Shown: positions 43,783 to 52,918, counted from the stretch's first letter. The stretch is 64,000 bases of DNA from SSSZ01 sp016790965 (GCA_016790965.1 JAEUNZ010000005.1:31439-95438), one strand, 5' to 3'. Numbers and translations: made by a program. The notes: a model not told the origin generated them from the letters alone.

Positions 43783-44970
43783 ATGAGCGAAGAAATTCTG
43801 GGTGACCAGTACAAGAATTACATGCATAACCTGCTGAAAGCGATGGTTCAGCACGGCGGATCTGATTTGTTCATCGCCCGGGATTTTGCGCCGACGATGA
43901 AGGTACACGGCACCATGAAGGCGCTTTCGACCCAGAAGCTGACGGCCGACGTGGCTCGCAGCCTGGCGATGACCATGATGAACCGCAACCAGCGGGAGGA
44001 GTTCGACCGGGAATTGGAGTGCAACTTCGCTATTTCCCTACCCGGCGTAGCGCGCTTTCGCGTGAATGTCTTTCAGCAGCAGGCGGCAGTGAGCATGGTG
44101 ATCCGCACCATCACCAGCGAAATCCCCAATTTCGAAAAACTGGGCCTACCGCCGGTCCTCAAGGAGGTCATCACCGCCAAGCGCGGCCTCGTGCTGGTAG
44201 TGGGGGGTACGGGGTCGGGCAAATCGACGACCATGGCCGCCATGATCGACCACCGCAATGGCAGCGCGCCGGGGCACATCATCACCGTGGAGGATCCGGT
44301 GGAGTACGTGCACGTTTCCAAGCAGTGCCTGGTGTCCCACCGCGAGGTGGGAATAGACACGCTTTCCTGGCACAACGCCCTGAAAAACACCCTGCGCCAG
44401 GCGCCGGACGTCATCCTGATCGGGGAAATCCGCGATCTGGAGACTATGGAGCACGCGCTGGCATTCGCCGAAACCGGCCACCTGTGCATGGGTACCCTGC
44501 ATGCCAACAACGCCAACCAGACCCTGGACCGGGTGGTCAATTTCTTCCCCGACGAGCGCAAACCCCAAGTGATGATGGATCTCGCCAGCAATCTCAAGGC
44601 CGTGATCTCCCAGCGCCTGATCCGCTCCCTGGACGGCAAGCGCAAGGCAGCCATCGAAATCCTGCTCAACACCCCCACGGTTGCCGAACTGCTAGCCAAG
44701 GGGCAGTCGGCGGCGATCAAGCCGGTCATGGACAAAAGCCGGGAACTCGGGATGCAGACCTTCGACCAGGCCCTCTTCGACCTCTACGATGCCGGCCACA
44801 TCAGTTACGACGAAGCGATTCGCAACGCCGATTCGACCAATGAGTTGCGTCTGGCCATCAAGCTCAGGAGCCGCAAGGGCGAGCCCTCCAGCACCAGCGG
44901 CATGTCCCTGACCATCGAGGAGGACAAGGGATCGGAGCCGGAGCCCGGCAAGGAAGCTGACTCCGCCTGA
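43783..44970 (+). CDS. pilU: PilT/PilU-family twitching motility ATPase
   Basis: This 395-residue retraction ATPase has Walker A GGTGSGKSTTMAAM near residue 143, the Asp box ITVEDPVEYVH, the Walker B-region VILIGEIRDLETMEHAL and the His box HLCMGTLHANNANQTLDRVV. The long C-terminal tail and QCLVSHREVG, in place of PilT's usual QREVG-type segment, fit PilU better than PilT. PilU helps PilT retract type IV pili at the cytoplasmic membrane. A GAGGTGG site precedes the ATG. Confidence 0.9.
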   Translation: MSEEILGDQYKNYMHNLLKAMVQHGGSDLFIARDFAPTMKVHGTMKALSTQKLTADVARSLAMTMMNRNQREEFDRELECNFAISLPGVARFRVNVFQQQAAVSMVIRTITSEIPNFEKLGLPPVLKEVITAKRGLVLVVGGTGSGKSTTMAAMIDHRNGSAPGHIITVEDPVEYVHVSKQCLVSHREVGIDTLSWHNALKNTLRQAPDVILIGEIRDLETMEHALAFAETGHLCMGTLHANNANQTLDRVVNFFPDERKPQVMMDLASNLKAVISQRLIRSLDGKRKAAIEILLNTPTVAELLAKGQSAAIKPVMDKSRELGMQTFDQALFDLYDAGHISYDEAIRNADSTNELRLAIKLRSRKGEPSSTSGMSLTIEEDKGSEPEPGKEADSA

Positions 44971-44976
44971 GGCCCG

Positions 44977-45837
44977 TCAGCCCTCGGCGCGCAGAATTTC
45001 CTCCGCCTCCTCGATCACCTGCCCCCGGCGCGCCTCGTCCAGTCCGACCATGCGTTCGGCCAGCCATTGCAGGGAAGCGCCGGGAATCATCTTGCGGGCG
45101 GCGGCAAGATCGCTAGGCAGGGCGGAGCTCTCCGGCCCCGCTGCCAAGTGGCGGGCGGTATCGACGCAGATGCGGGAAAGATTGGCGCGGGGATTATCGG
45201 CCCCGCGGATCAACTGTTGCACCAGGGAGGGCAGGCTCCAGATCACGGCGCATTTGAGCGTGAGTTGCTTGAAGACGAAGCCACAGACCTGTTCCTGAGC
45301 ATGGGCGCTGCGATCGGCCCGGCCCGATTCCAAGGCCTCTAGGGCGGCGAGGGGCAATTCGGGAGCGAAGGCCCAAAGGAGCAGTTCGCCCATTTCTGCC
45401 AGCAGGGTGGCCAAGGCCACTTCCTCCGGCGAGATGTCCGAGCGCGCCGACCCCCACTGCAGCGCCAGCTGAGCAGCCAAGTGGGAACGGGCTTCGCAGG
45501 CCGCCAGCCCGAGATTGTCTTCGTCGGTTTCCGGACTGCTGAGAAGGAGTTCGCGGAAGCCGTCCACCCCCAATTGCATCACCGCGGCGAGGGGCGTAGT
45601 CGTTTCGTGCCCCAGGCGCTGGGTACGCCGCTTTTCCGCCTCGCGCAGCAGGCGCAGGCAAAGAAAAGGGTCGGCTGAAACGATGTCGGCGAGTTCCCGG
45701 GCGGAGAGGAACTCTCCCTTGACCTGCTCCAGGGCCGCCAGCATGACCTTGGAGCGTGGCATGCAGGGAAGCTCCTGGCCACTCAGATAGGCGGCCCACT
45801 GGTCCACTCCCCAACGCATCTGATGCGCAGTCAGCAC
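44977..45837 (-). CDS. HDOD-domain protein
   Basis: This 286-residue HDOD protein contains ARELADIVSADPFLCLRLLR, then TTPLAAVMQLGVDGFRELLL, EEVALATLLAEMGELLLWAF and FKQLTLKCAVIWSLPSLVQQ. GTG at 45837 with an AGGGGG site is chosen as start; an internal ATG at 45819 is possible. It is convergent with pilU, seven bases away, and is the third HDOD protein in an 8-kb region. Confidence 0.85.
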   Translation of the reverse strand: MLTAHQMRWGVDQWAAYLSGQELPCMPRSKVMLAALEQVKGEFLSARELADIVSADPFLCLRLLREAEKRRTQRLGHETTTPLAAVMQLGVDGFRELLLSSPETDEDNLGLAACEARSHLAAQLALQWGSARSDISPEEVALATLLAEMGELLLWAFAPELPLAALEALESGRADRSAHAQEQVCGFVFKQLTLKCAVIWSLPSLVQQLIRGADNPRANLSRICVDTARHLAAGPESSALPSDLAAARKMIPGASLQWLAERMVGLDEARRGQVIEEAEEILRAEG

Positions 45838-45928
45838 GGCTTTCCCCCTGGAGACACTACCGGCTTCATTACGGCCGAAACGGCGGCCCCTTTAGCACGC
45901 TACAATGCCGGCCCTGAAAGGCCGCCCC

Positions 45929-46681
45929 ATGCATTCGATAGACATCAGCGAAGAAGCCGGAGTTCGCCAGCTCCACTTCGGATCCGACTGGGTCCAGGGC
46001 GCCATGCGCATCGCGCGCCCCTGGTCCCTGGAACTGCACTATACCCGGGAACTGATGGCCGCCCTCCTTCTGAAGCCCGAAGAGATCTGGCCGCGTCGCG
46101 CCCTGCTGGTGGGACTGGGGGCGGGATCGGTGCCCAAGTTTCTCTACCGGCATCGTCCGGAGTGCCGCATCACGGTCGTGGAGATCGACGCCCGCATGGA
46201 GAGCGTTGCCCGCCACTACTTCCGCCTTCCCGACGACCGGCAGCGCCTGTCCATCGTCGTCGATGACGGCGCCCGCTTCATGGCGGCGGGTGGCGACAAT
46301 TACGATCTCATCGTGGTGGATGGCTTCGACGCAGACGGCCGCGCCGGGGCGCTGGACACCACGCCCTTCTACACCGCCTGCCGCGCGCGCCTGGCAGATC
46401 AAGGGCTCATCGCCGTCAATCATCTGGGGCGCAACCGGGGCTACCGGGCCAGCGTGGAGCGCATCGCCGGCGCCTTCGACGGCCGCGTCCTGGCCTTCCC
46501 CTCCTGCGACAGCGGCAACGCGATCAGCTTTGCCACGGTGGGCGATGTGCTGGTCTGCTCCCTGGACGATCTGCGAGAGCGTGCCGTCGCCCTCAAGGCG
46601 GCTACGGGACTCGATCTCCTTCCTACCTTGACCCGGGTGCAGATGGCCCACACGCTCCCCGGCGGCCGCCTGGCCCTGTGA
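45929..46681 (+). CDS. Spermidine synthase-like methyltransferase-fold protein
   Basis: This 250-residue Rossmann protein has LLVGLGAGSVPKFLYRHRPE and ITVVEIDARMESVARHYFRL, then IVVDDGARFMAA and DLIVVDGFDADGRAG, the pattern of spermidine-synthase-fold proteins. Several active-site residues of true SpeE are not evident, so polyamine synthesis is uncertain. The start at 45929 (MHSIDISEEAGVRQLHFGSD) is used; 45905 is an alternative. Confidence 0.82.
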   Translation: MHSIDISEEAGVRQLHFGSDWVQGAMRIARPWSLELHYTRELMAALLLKPEEIWPRRALLVGLGAGSVPKFLYRHRPECRITVVEIDARMESVARHYFRLPDDRQRLSIVVDDGARFMAAGGDNYDLIVVDGFDADGRAGALDTTPFYTACRARLADQGLIAVNHLGRNRGYRASVERIAGAFDGRVLAFPSCDSGNAISFATVGDVLVCSLDDLRERAVALKAATGLDLLPTLTRVQMAHTLPGGRLAL

Positions 46682-46795
46682 TGCAGCAAAAAATCGCCTT
46701 CCCGGGGAGCCCAAGATTCGTCAAAAATGGGTAATATCCAAAAATTGACTCAGGAAAACCGCGGGTCGAATGCCACTTGAATTTCGGAGAACCCT

Positions 46796-48469
46796 ATGCA
46801 CACCGGCACCACCGTCAAAGCACGGCTCATCACGCTTCTGGCTGCAAGTTTCGTCGCCCTCCTTCTCGTCGCTGGCATGGGCATCCTGGGCATCCAGAAG
46901 ACCGGCGCCCAGTTGCACGAAATCAGCGTGGTTCGCCTGCCGTCCATCGTCGGCCTGGAGAAGATGCGTGAAGGTCAGACCGCCCTGCGCTCGGAGAACC
47001 GCAAGGTGGCGGCCATCTTCAGCCAGCCGGAGCAGTGGAACGGTATCGGAGCCGTCGTCGGACACCGCAAGGAAATCTGGAGCCATATCGACAAGGGCTG
47101 GGCGATTTACGAACCCCTGCCCCAGACCCCTGAGGAAGAAGTCTTGTGGAAGCAATTCGTCCCGGAGTGGAACACCTGGAAGACTGCCGACGCCAGGCTG
47201 AACGACATCGCGGGACGCCTGGCCGGAGCAGCCGACGAGGTCGCCCGTGAGGAGTTGAAGAAGGAGTATCTGGCGGCCCTGGATGTGGCTTCTCCCCTCA
47301 TCAGCCAGGCGGCGGCGACGCTGGGCAAGATCGTCGACCTCAACCTCGCTGTCGCCGAAGAGGCGAAGGCCCAGGCCGACGCCGGCGGCCGCAACACCCT
47401 CATGCTCATGGTCGGCATTGCCCTCGCGGCGATAGCGGTGATCATCGTCCTCGGCCTGCGTACCACGACGGCGATCCTGGGCACCCTGGGCGGAGAGCCA
47501 GACGAAGCTCGGGCGGCGGTGGCCCGCATCGCTGAAGGGGATCTTCGTCAGAATCTGAGCATCAGCGCGGGAGACCGCGAGAGCCTCATGGCCCGCCAGC
47601 AGCAGATGCAGGAAAGCCTGCGCAACATGATCGGTGGAATGGCCAATTCGGTGGCCCGTACCGAGGAAGCAGCCTCGGCCCTGGCCGGGGCCTCGTCCCA
47701 GGTGGCGTCGGCTTCGGCCGATACCAGCGAATCGGCCTCCTCCATGGCGGCCTCGGTGGAGGAGATGTCGGTGAGTATCAACCACGTATCCGACAACGCC
47801 CGGGACGCCCTCAATACGGCCGAGCAGGCGGGACAGCTTTCCAAGGACGGCGGCCGGGTCATCGAGGAGGCCATCGCGGAAATCAACACCATTGCCAATA
47901 CCGTGCGTGCCACGGCGGAAAACATGAATTCCCTGAGCGAGAGTTCGGCACGCATTTCCACGGTGGTCCAGGTCATCAAGGACGTAGCCGATCAGACCAA
48001 TCTGCTGGCCCTCAACGCCGCCATCGAGGCGGCCCGGGCCGGCGAGGCAGGTCGCGGTTTTGCGGTGGTGGCGGACGAGGTCCGCAAGCTAGCCGAGCGC
48101 ACGGCAAGCGCCACGGGCGAAATCGGCAGCATGATCGACAAGATCCAGATGGACACAGCCGCTTCGCTGCATCAGATGGAGTCGGCCGTGAGTCAGGTGG
48201 ACCGGGGCGTCGATCTGGCCAGCCAGGCCGGGTCGGCCATCCAGGAAATCCGCGACAGCGTCGGCCATGTGGTACGTGCTGTAACCGACATCGGCGACGC
48301 CATCCGGGAACAGAGCGTGGCCAGCCAGCAGATCGCCCATCGCGTCGAGAAGGTGGCGCAGTCGTCGGAAGAAAACAACGCCGCCGCCCAGCAGACGGCG
48401 GAATCGGCCCGCACCCTCACCGCATTGGCGGCGGAATTGAGGAGCAGCGCCCAACGCTTCCGCACCTGA
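46796..48469 (+). CDS. Methyl-accepting chemotaxis protein
   Basis: This 557-residue receptor has TM1 near residues 10-32 (RLITLLAASFVALLLVAGMG), a four-helix periplasmic domain, TM2 near 200-222 (LMLMVGIALAAIAVIIVLGL), a HAMP segment and the signalling domain. The hairpin tip DQTNLLALNAAIEAARAGEA near residue 400 and RGFAVVADEVRKLAERT are near-invariant. No CheR-binding pentapeptide is seen at the C-terminus. Ligand unknown. Confidence 0.96.
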   Translation: MHTGTTVKARLITLLAASFVALLLVAGMGILGIQKTGAQLHEISVVRLPSIVGLEKMREGQTALRSENRKVAAIFSQPEQWNGIGAVVGHRKEIWSHIDKGWAIYEPLPQTPEEEVLWKQFVPEWNTWKTADARLNDIAGRLAGAADEVAREELKKEYLAALDVASPLISQAAATLGKIVDLNLAVAEEAKAQADAGGRNTLMLMVGIALAAIAVIIVLGLRTTTAILGTLGGEPDEARAAVARIAEGDLRQNLSISAGDRESLMARQQQMQESLRNMIGGMANSVARTEEAASALAGASSQVASASADTSESASSMAASVEEMSVSINHVSDNARDALNTAEQAGQLSKDGGRVIEEAIAEINTIANTVRATAENMNSLSESSARISTVVQVIKDVADQTNLLALNAAIEAARAGEAGRGFAVVADEVRKLAERTASATGEIGSMIDKIQMDTAASLHQMESAVSQVDRGVDLASQAGSAIQEIRDSVGHVVRAVTDIGDAIREQSVASQQIAHRVEKVAQSSEENNAAAQQTAESARTLTALAAELRSSAQRFRT

Positions 48470-48527
48470 GGGACGCCCGTCAGGAAGGGGAGTATCCTCG
48501 CCGTCTTGCGGCTCTCCTTCCCCTTTC

Positions 48528-48881
48528 ATGCCTGATTTGCTCACCCTGTTTCTCTGGCCCCTGGGGGTTTTTGCCTACAACCCTCTTCTGTGCGGCATTC
48601 TGGCCGGCACCTTTACCGTGCCGGTCTTCGCTCCCATCTACTCGCCGGGAAGTCGCTTGGCCCTCGCCCTGTGCGCCCTGCCCTGGTGGGCTTTCTGCCT
48701 GCGCGAGGCGAGCATCGCTCCCCAGTCGGCGCGGACCGACCTCGTCGCCCTGGGACCGCTCCTCGTGGTCACTGCGGTCTTCGGCGCCTGGCATCTGGCC
48801 CGGGGCCACCGCCGCCCGACCGCGCCACCGCCCCGTCGGCGACAATCCTCCACCTCTCGCTTCACCAGGCGCGGGATCTGA
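48528..48881 (+). CDS. Small membrane protein of unknown function
   Basis: This 117-residue protein has three hydrophobic stretches (LLTLFLWPLGVFAYNPLLCG, LALALCALPWWAFCL, LVALGPLLVVTAVFGAWHLA) and a basic Pro/Arg-rich tail. It lies four bases before the deformylase ATG. No family recognised. Confidence 0.6.
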   Translation: MPDLLTLFLWPLGVFAYNPLLCGILAGTFTVPVFAPIYSPGSRLALALCALPWWAFCLREASIAPQSARTDLVALGPLLVVTAVFGAWHLARGHRRPTAPPPRRRQSSTSRFTRRGI

Positions 48882-48885
48882 GTTC

Positions 48886-49419
48886 ATGGCCGTCCGCCCC
48901 CTCCTGCGCATGGGCGATCCTCGTCTGCTGCAAACGGCTACGCCCGTCTGCGCCTTCGCCACACCGGAACTCGCCTCCCTGATCGACGACCTTCGCGACA
49001 CCATGGCCTCGGCCGGCGGGGTCGGCCTGGCGGCTCCGCAGATCGGCATCGGCCTCCAGGTCGTCCTCTTCGGATTCGATAAGAGCGAACGCTACCCGGA
49101 TGCACCGCCGGTTCCGCGCACGGTCCTGCTCAATCCGCGTATCGAAGCCCTGGGCGACGAGGAAGAGGAAGACTGGGAAGGCTGCCTATCGGTGCCCGGC
49201 TTGCGCGGCGTCGTACCCCGCTGGCGGCGGATTCGCTATTGGGGCTTGGACCCCGAGGGCCACCCGATCGATCGTGTCGCCGAAGGCTTCCACGCCCCGG
49301 TGGTACAGCACGAATGCGATCACCTCATCGGCAAGCTCTTCCCCATGCGGGTACGGGATTTCCGCCGCTTCGGTTTCACCGAGGTTCTATTTCCAGGTCT
49401 GGACGCCGCGGACGACTGA
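48886..49419 (+). CDS. def: Peptide deformylase
   Basis: This 177-residue metalloenzyme removes the N-formyl group from nascent proteins. All three motifs are visible: GVGLAAPQIG (near 43), WEGCLSVPGLRG (near 97) with the metal cysteine, and QHECDHLIG (near 139). It appears to be a second-type deformylase outside the usual def-fmt cluster, so another copy may exist elsewhere. Confidence 0.95.
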   Translation: MAVRPLLRMGDPRLLQTATPVCAFATPELASLIDDLRDTMASAGGVGLAAPQIGIGLQVVLFGFDKSERYPDAPPVPRTVLLNPRIEALGDEEEEDWEGCLSVPGLRGVVPRWRRIRYWGLDPEGHPIDRVAEGFHAPVVQHECDHLIGKLFPMRVRDFRRFGFTEVLFPGLDAADD

Positions 49420-49428
49420 CCCGGCTGC

Positions 49429-50064
49429 CTACAACAGACCCGCCACGACCTCGACCAGGGCTTCCCCCAAACGCCCATGCTGATCGGCGTCCAGATGTAC
49501 CCCGTCCACACTGCTGGCGGGCGTGACGCTCCCGGCGTCGAAGTAGGGACAGCCCAGGGTGAAGGCGACTTCGCGGTAGGCATCCGCCAAGCCCGCGGAG
49601 CGACTTTCCCCACCGGAGAACTTGGGACCGATGGGCCCGCGCGGATCGTCGAAAGGCGGAGGAACGACGATGAGGACCGGCGGCACCGGCATGCCCGGCT
49701 CTATGGGCGCCTGCCGGATGGTCTGCACCAGGGCGGCGATGCCCTGGGCGGAGTGCCAGGCGTTGTGGGGATGCATGGATTGAAAATCATTGGTCCCCAG
49801 AAGCAGGATGACCAGGTCGAGAGGAGAATTCACCTCGATGCGCTGGGCAAGGCCGTCGATGCCGCGTCGCCCCGGCTTGAACGGGTCGTCCCAGACAGTG
49901 CGGCGACCGTTGAGGCAATCCTCTATGACGCGCACGCCATGGGCGCGGGCAGCGAGTCCCGCTTCCAGAACCCCAGGCCAGCGGGTGGCAAAATCGAAAC
50001 GGCACCGGGTTCCGGGGACGATGCCCCAGGAGAGGGAATCTCCATAGACCAGAATCTGCCGCAT
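49429..50064 (-). CDS. SGNH/GDSL-type hydrolase
   Basis: This 211-residue esterase-fold protein has the nucleophile block MRQILVYGDSLSWGIVPGTR, the block III LLLGTNDFQ near residue 80 and the catalytic Asp/His block DGVHLDADQHG near 190. No signal peptide is seen. Its natural substrate is unknown. The start at 50064 is fixed by the GDS block; the long upstream frame is not family-like. Confidence 0.92.
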   Translation of the reverse strand: MRQILVYGDSLSWGIVPGTRCRFDFATRWPGVLEAGLAARAHGVRVIEDCLNGRRTVWDDPFKPGRRGIDGLAQRIEVNSPLDLVILLLGTNDFQSMHPHNAWHSAQGIAALVQTIRQAPIEPGMPVPPVLIVVPPPFDDPRGPIGPKFSGGESRSAGLADAYREVAFTLGCPYFDAGSVTPASSVDGVHLDADQHGRLGEALVEVVAGLL

Positions 50065-50179
50065 GGCGGGCCTCCGAAACGCGATGGCCGCATGATGGCG
50101 CCATTCTCTCCGGTGGACAAGCCCCGGCGCGAACGTCCGGCTTTCCTTCCTGTCCGAGGATGAAAGGAGCCTCCCAAGC

Positions 50180-51121
50180 ATGCGCCCCCCTGCCGACTGC
50201 CCGCCCTCTGAAATCACCCCTCGTCCCCTGTTCGAGGACCGCCGTGCCTTCCTGCGCACCCTGGCCGGCTTGGGACTCGCCGGGAGTCTGCCGGGGACGG
50301 CGGCCGAATCGGCGCCCCGACGGGGCAGCGCGCTGGCCACGAGCCTGCGTAGCCCCTTTTCCACCGGCGAGAAGCTCACCGCCTACGATGAGGTCACGGG
50401 CTACAACAACTTCCAGGAATTCGGCATCAACAAGCTGGACCCGGCCCGCAACGCCCATCGCCTGCCCACCCGCCCGTGGACGGTCACCCTGGAGGGCCTG
50501 GTACGGCGGCCCCGCACTCTGGACTTGGACGACATCCTGCGACTGGCCCCCCTGGAAGAGCGCATTTACCGCCTACGCTGCGTCGAAGGCTGGTCCATGG
50601 TCATCCCCTGGATCGGTTTTCCCCTCGATGCGCTGCTGCGTCAGGTAGAACCCCTGGGCAGCGCCCGCTATGTGGAGTTCGAGTCCTATTACGACCAGGC
50701 CCGCATGTCTCTGCCCTTTTTCGTGGTGCTGGAATTTCCCTATGTGGAGGGGCTGCGCCTGGACGAAGCGCGTCATCCTCTCACCCTCCTTACCCTGGGC
50801 CTCTACGGCGAGGTACTGCCCCCCCAGAACGGAGCGCCGCTGCGCGTCGTGGTGCCCTGGAAATACGGCTTCAAGAGCGGCAAGTCCATCGTCCGTATCC
50901 GCTTCGTCGAGGAGCAGCCGCTCACCACCTGGAACCGCGTTGCCCCCCGGGATTACGGCTTCTACGCCAACGTCAATCCGCGGGTCGATCACCCACGCTG
51001 GAGCCAGGCCCGGGAACGCCGCATCGGCGAATTGTTCAAGCGGGACACCCTGCCCTTCAATGGCTACGGCGAGCAGGTCGCCAGCTTGTACGCGGGCATG
51101 GACCTCACCCGAAATTACTGA
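50180..51121 (+). CDS. msrP: Protein-methionine-sulfoxide reductase catalytic subunit MsrP
   Basis: This 313-residue molybdoenzyme has a twin-arginine signal, DRRAFLRTLAGLGLAG, so it is exported by Tat. The molybdopterin-binding cysteine is in RLRCVEGWSMVIPWIGFPL near residue 133, and GYNNFQEFGINKLDPARNA is an MsrP signature. The enzyme repairs oxidised methionines in periplasmic proteins and normally gets electrons from the haem membrane protein MsrQ, which is not next to it here. Confidence 0.95.
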   Translation: MRPPADCPPSEITPRPLFEDRRAFLRTLAGLGLAGSLPGTAAESAPRRGSALATSLRSPFSTGEKLTAYDEVTGYNNFQEFGINKLDPARNAHRLPTRPWTVTLEGLVRRPRTLDLDDILRLAPLEERIYRLRCVEGWSMVIPWIGFPLDALLRQVEPLGSARYVEFESYYDQARMSLPFFVVLEFPYVEGLRLDEARHPLTLLTLGLYGEVLPPQNGAPLRVVVPWKYGFKSGKSIVRIRFVEEQPLTTWNRVAPRDYGFYANVNPRVDHPRWSQARERRIGELFKRDTLPFNGYGEQVASLYAGMDLTRNY

Positions 51122-51226
51122 AGGCACCCCAAGGCGCTTTGCTGCGTTGCACAAACGCGCGATGGGCCGTAGGATGTGACTGCGGCCCCTCCCTGCATCT
51201 GGCCGCTCCCATGCCAGGAGCCCCTC

Positions 51227-51583
51227 ATGTCTACACCCCAGCGCATTTTCGACATTGTCGATTTCATTCAGCCCTCCCCCGATACGCCCATACGCTCGGT
51301 AATGCGGGAGACTCCCGATTCCGTGGTCGTCGTATGGCACGCCCGCCCGGGCCAGGAAATCGCCCCCCACCTTCATCCCGCCGGGCAGGATACCTGGATC
51401 GTCATTTCCGGTTCCGCCCAGTACTACCAGGGCAACGGGGTCCGTCGCCCCCTGGTGAAGGGGCAGGTCGCCGTCGCGCGCCCGGGCGAGGTCCACGGCG
51501 CCCTGAATGAGGGAAGCGAGGATTTCGTCTTTGTCTCCGTGGTTTCGTCCGGCGCCGCGGGGTACGAACCGACTGTGCCTTGA
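51227..51583 (+). CDS. Cupin-domain protein
   Basis: This 118-residue single-cupin protein starts MSTPQRIFDIVDFIQPSPDT after a CAGGAG site. Metal ligands are suggested by PHLHPAGQDTWIVISGSAQY and ARPGEVHGALNEGSEDFVFV. Function unknown; some such proteins bind metal ions or small sugars. It lies downstream of msrP in the same orientation. Confidence 0.85.
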   Translation: MSTPQRIFDIVDFIQPSPDTPIRSVMRETPDSVVVVWHARPGQEIAPHLHPAGQDTWIVISGSAQYYQGNGVRRPLVKGQVAVARPGEVHGALNEGSEDFVFVSVVSSGAAGYEPTVP

Positions 51584-51644
51584 GCATCCGGCGCAAGCGG
51601 TTCCGGAGGGCATGAATCGACCCATGACTCACGGGAAGGCAAGC

Positions 51645-51670
51645 AAAAAAAGGGCGCCCGCAGGCGCCCT
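51645..51670 (-). terminator. Terminator of the rpsP-rplS operon
   Basis: On the minus strand AGGGCGCC-TGCG-GGCGCCCT is followed by a run of T residues, about 20 bases after the rplS stop. Confidence 0.88.
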
Positions 51671-51690
51671 CGTCGTAGCAGGCCGAGCGA

Positions 51691-52059
51691 TCAGCCGACC
51701 TTCTTGGCCGCCAGCTTTTCCTTGATGCGGGCGGACTTGCCCGAGCGGTCGCGCAGGAAGTAGAGCTTGGCGCGACGCACATCGCCGCGGCGCTTTACTT
51801 CAATGGCGGCGACCAGGGGGGAATAGGTCTGGAAGGTCCGCTCCACGCCTTCGCCGGATGAAATCTTGCGCACGGTGAAAGCGGAGTTGAGGCCCCGGTT
51901 GCGCTTGGCGATGACGACGCCTTCGTAGGCCTGCAGACGCTCGCGATTGCCTTCCTTGACCTTCACCTGGACGACGACGGTGTCGCCGGGGGCAAAAGCG
52001 GGAATGGTCTTGCCCAGGCGGGCGATTTCTTCTTGTTCCAGTTGCTCGATCAGATTCAT
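51691..52059 (-). CDS. rplS: 50S ribosomal protein L19
   Basis: This 122-residue protein begins MNLIEQLEQEEIARLGKTIP and contains FAPGDTVVVQVKVKEGNRER and RRGDVRRAKLYFLRDRSGKSARI; all match L19. It is the last gene of the rpsP-rimM-trmD-rplS operon. Confidence 0.98.
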   Translation of the reverse strand: MNLIEQLEQEEIARLGKTIPAFAPGDTVVVQVKVKEGNRERLQAYEGVVIAKRNRGLNSAFTVRKISSGEGVERTFQTYSPLVAAIEVKRRGDVRRAKLYFLRDRSGKSARIKEKLAAKKVG

Positions 52060-52084
52060 GTGAGATCCTTCAAGTTAAAAACAT

Positions 52085-52918
52085 CTACTCACCGCATTGC
52101 TCCTCTTCGGAAAGCTCCGTGAGGAGTTGCGTCTCTTCCGCGCTCATCGCACGGTGCGCCAGCCGATGGGCAAACAACTCCGGGCGGCGCTCCCGGGTCC
52201 GCGCCAGCGACTGCTTCAATCGCCAGCGACGAATTCGCTTGTGGTCGCCGGACAGCAATACCTCCGGCACCCCTTGTCCTTCATACACCTCGGGCCTCGT
52301 GTAGTGCGGGCAATCCAGGAGGCCCGTCACGAACGAATCTTCCACCGCCGAAGCGGCATCGCCCAGCACTCCCGGCAACTGGCGGACAACGGCGTCGATC
52401 AACACCATCGCCGGCAACTCGCCGCCCGAGAGCACAAAATCTCCGATCGAAATTTCCTCATCGACGCAGCGCTCGATCAGACGCTCGTCCACACCTTCGT
52501 AGCGGCCGCACAACAGAATCAGGCCCTCTTCCCCAGCCGCCAGCGCCATCACCCGTTCATGGGTCAGGGGCGCGCCCTGGGGCGAGAGGTAGATGACCCG
52601 GCTCATCAAGAGCCCTGCCTCACGCTGTGCTGCCTTGGCGGCCGCGATCGCCTTTTCCAGCGGCACGGCCTGCATCACCATGCCCGGCCCGCCACCGAAG
52701 GGGCGATCATCCACCCGACGCCAGGCGTTTTCGGCAAAATCCCGGGGATTCCAGCCCTGCCATACCCAACGTCCTTCTTCCAGCGCCCGGCGCGTAATTC
52801 CGCACTCGGTCACCGCCGCAAACATCTCTGGGAAGAGGGTCACGCAGTCGAACCGGAGTGCCGGTTGCTGCTCGCGACTTGCCGGTCGCTCCCCGCGACT
52901 CACCAGTCGCTCCCCCAT
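52085..52918 (-). CDS. trmD: tRNA (guanine-N1)-methyltransferase TrmD
   Basis: This 277-residue SPOUT enzyme methylates G37 of tRNAs. The conserved start RFDCVTLFPEMF begins only at residue 22; VIYLSPQGAPLTHERV, LLCGRYEGVDERLIER and FVLSGGELPAMVLIDAVVR follow, the last forming the SAM knot. The first 21 residues are encoded by a 21-bp tandem repeat and are unusual for TrmD. No other start codon lies just before the conserved part. The ATG sits inside the rimM 3' end, a 19-base overlap. Confidence 0.95.
   Translation of the reverse strand: MGERLVSRGERPASREQQPALRFDCVTLFPEMFAAVTECGITRRALEEGRWVWQGWNPRDFAENAWRRVDDRPFGGGPGMVMQAVPLEKAIAAAKAAQREAGLLMSRVIYLSPQGAPLTHERVMALAAGEEGLILLCGRYEGVDERLIERCVDEEISIGDFVLSGGELPAMVLIDAVVRQLPGVLGDAASAVEDSFVTGLLDCPHYTRPEVYEGQGVPEVLLSGDHKRIRRWRLKQSLARTRERRPELFAHRLAHRAMSAEETQLLTELSEEEQCGE
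52860..52916. repeat. 21-bp tandem repeat at the rimM/trmD junction
   Basis: Units begin at 52860 and 52881, with a partial third at 52902; each is GCCGGT(T/C)GCT.CCCGCGACT-like and 21 bp long. Seven codons per unit keep the trmD frame, giving GERLVS(R), GERPAS(R), EQQPAL(R). The same bases encode the last residues of RimM. Confidence 0.85.

Noticed and set aside
46721..47785. 354-codon minus-strand frame opposite the chemoreceptor gene
   Set aside because: It is antisense to highly conserved chemoreceptor domains and lacks its own motifs.
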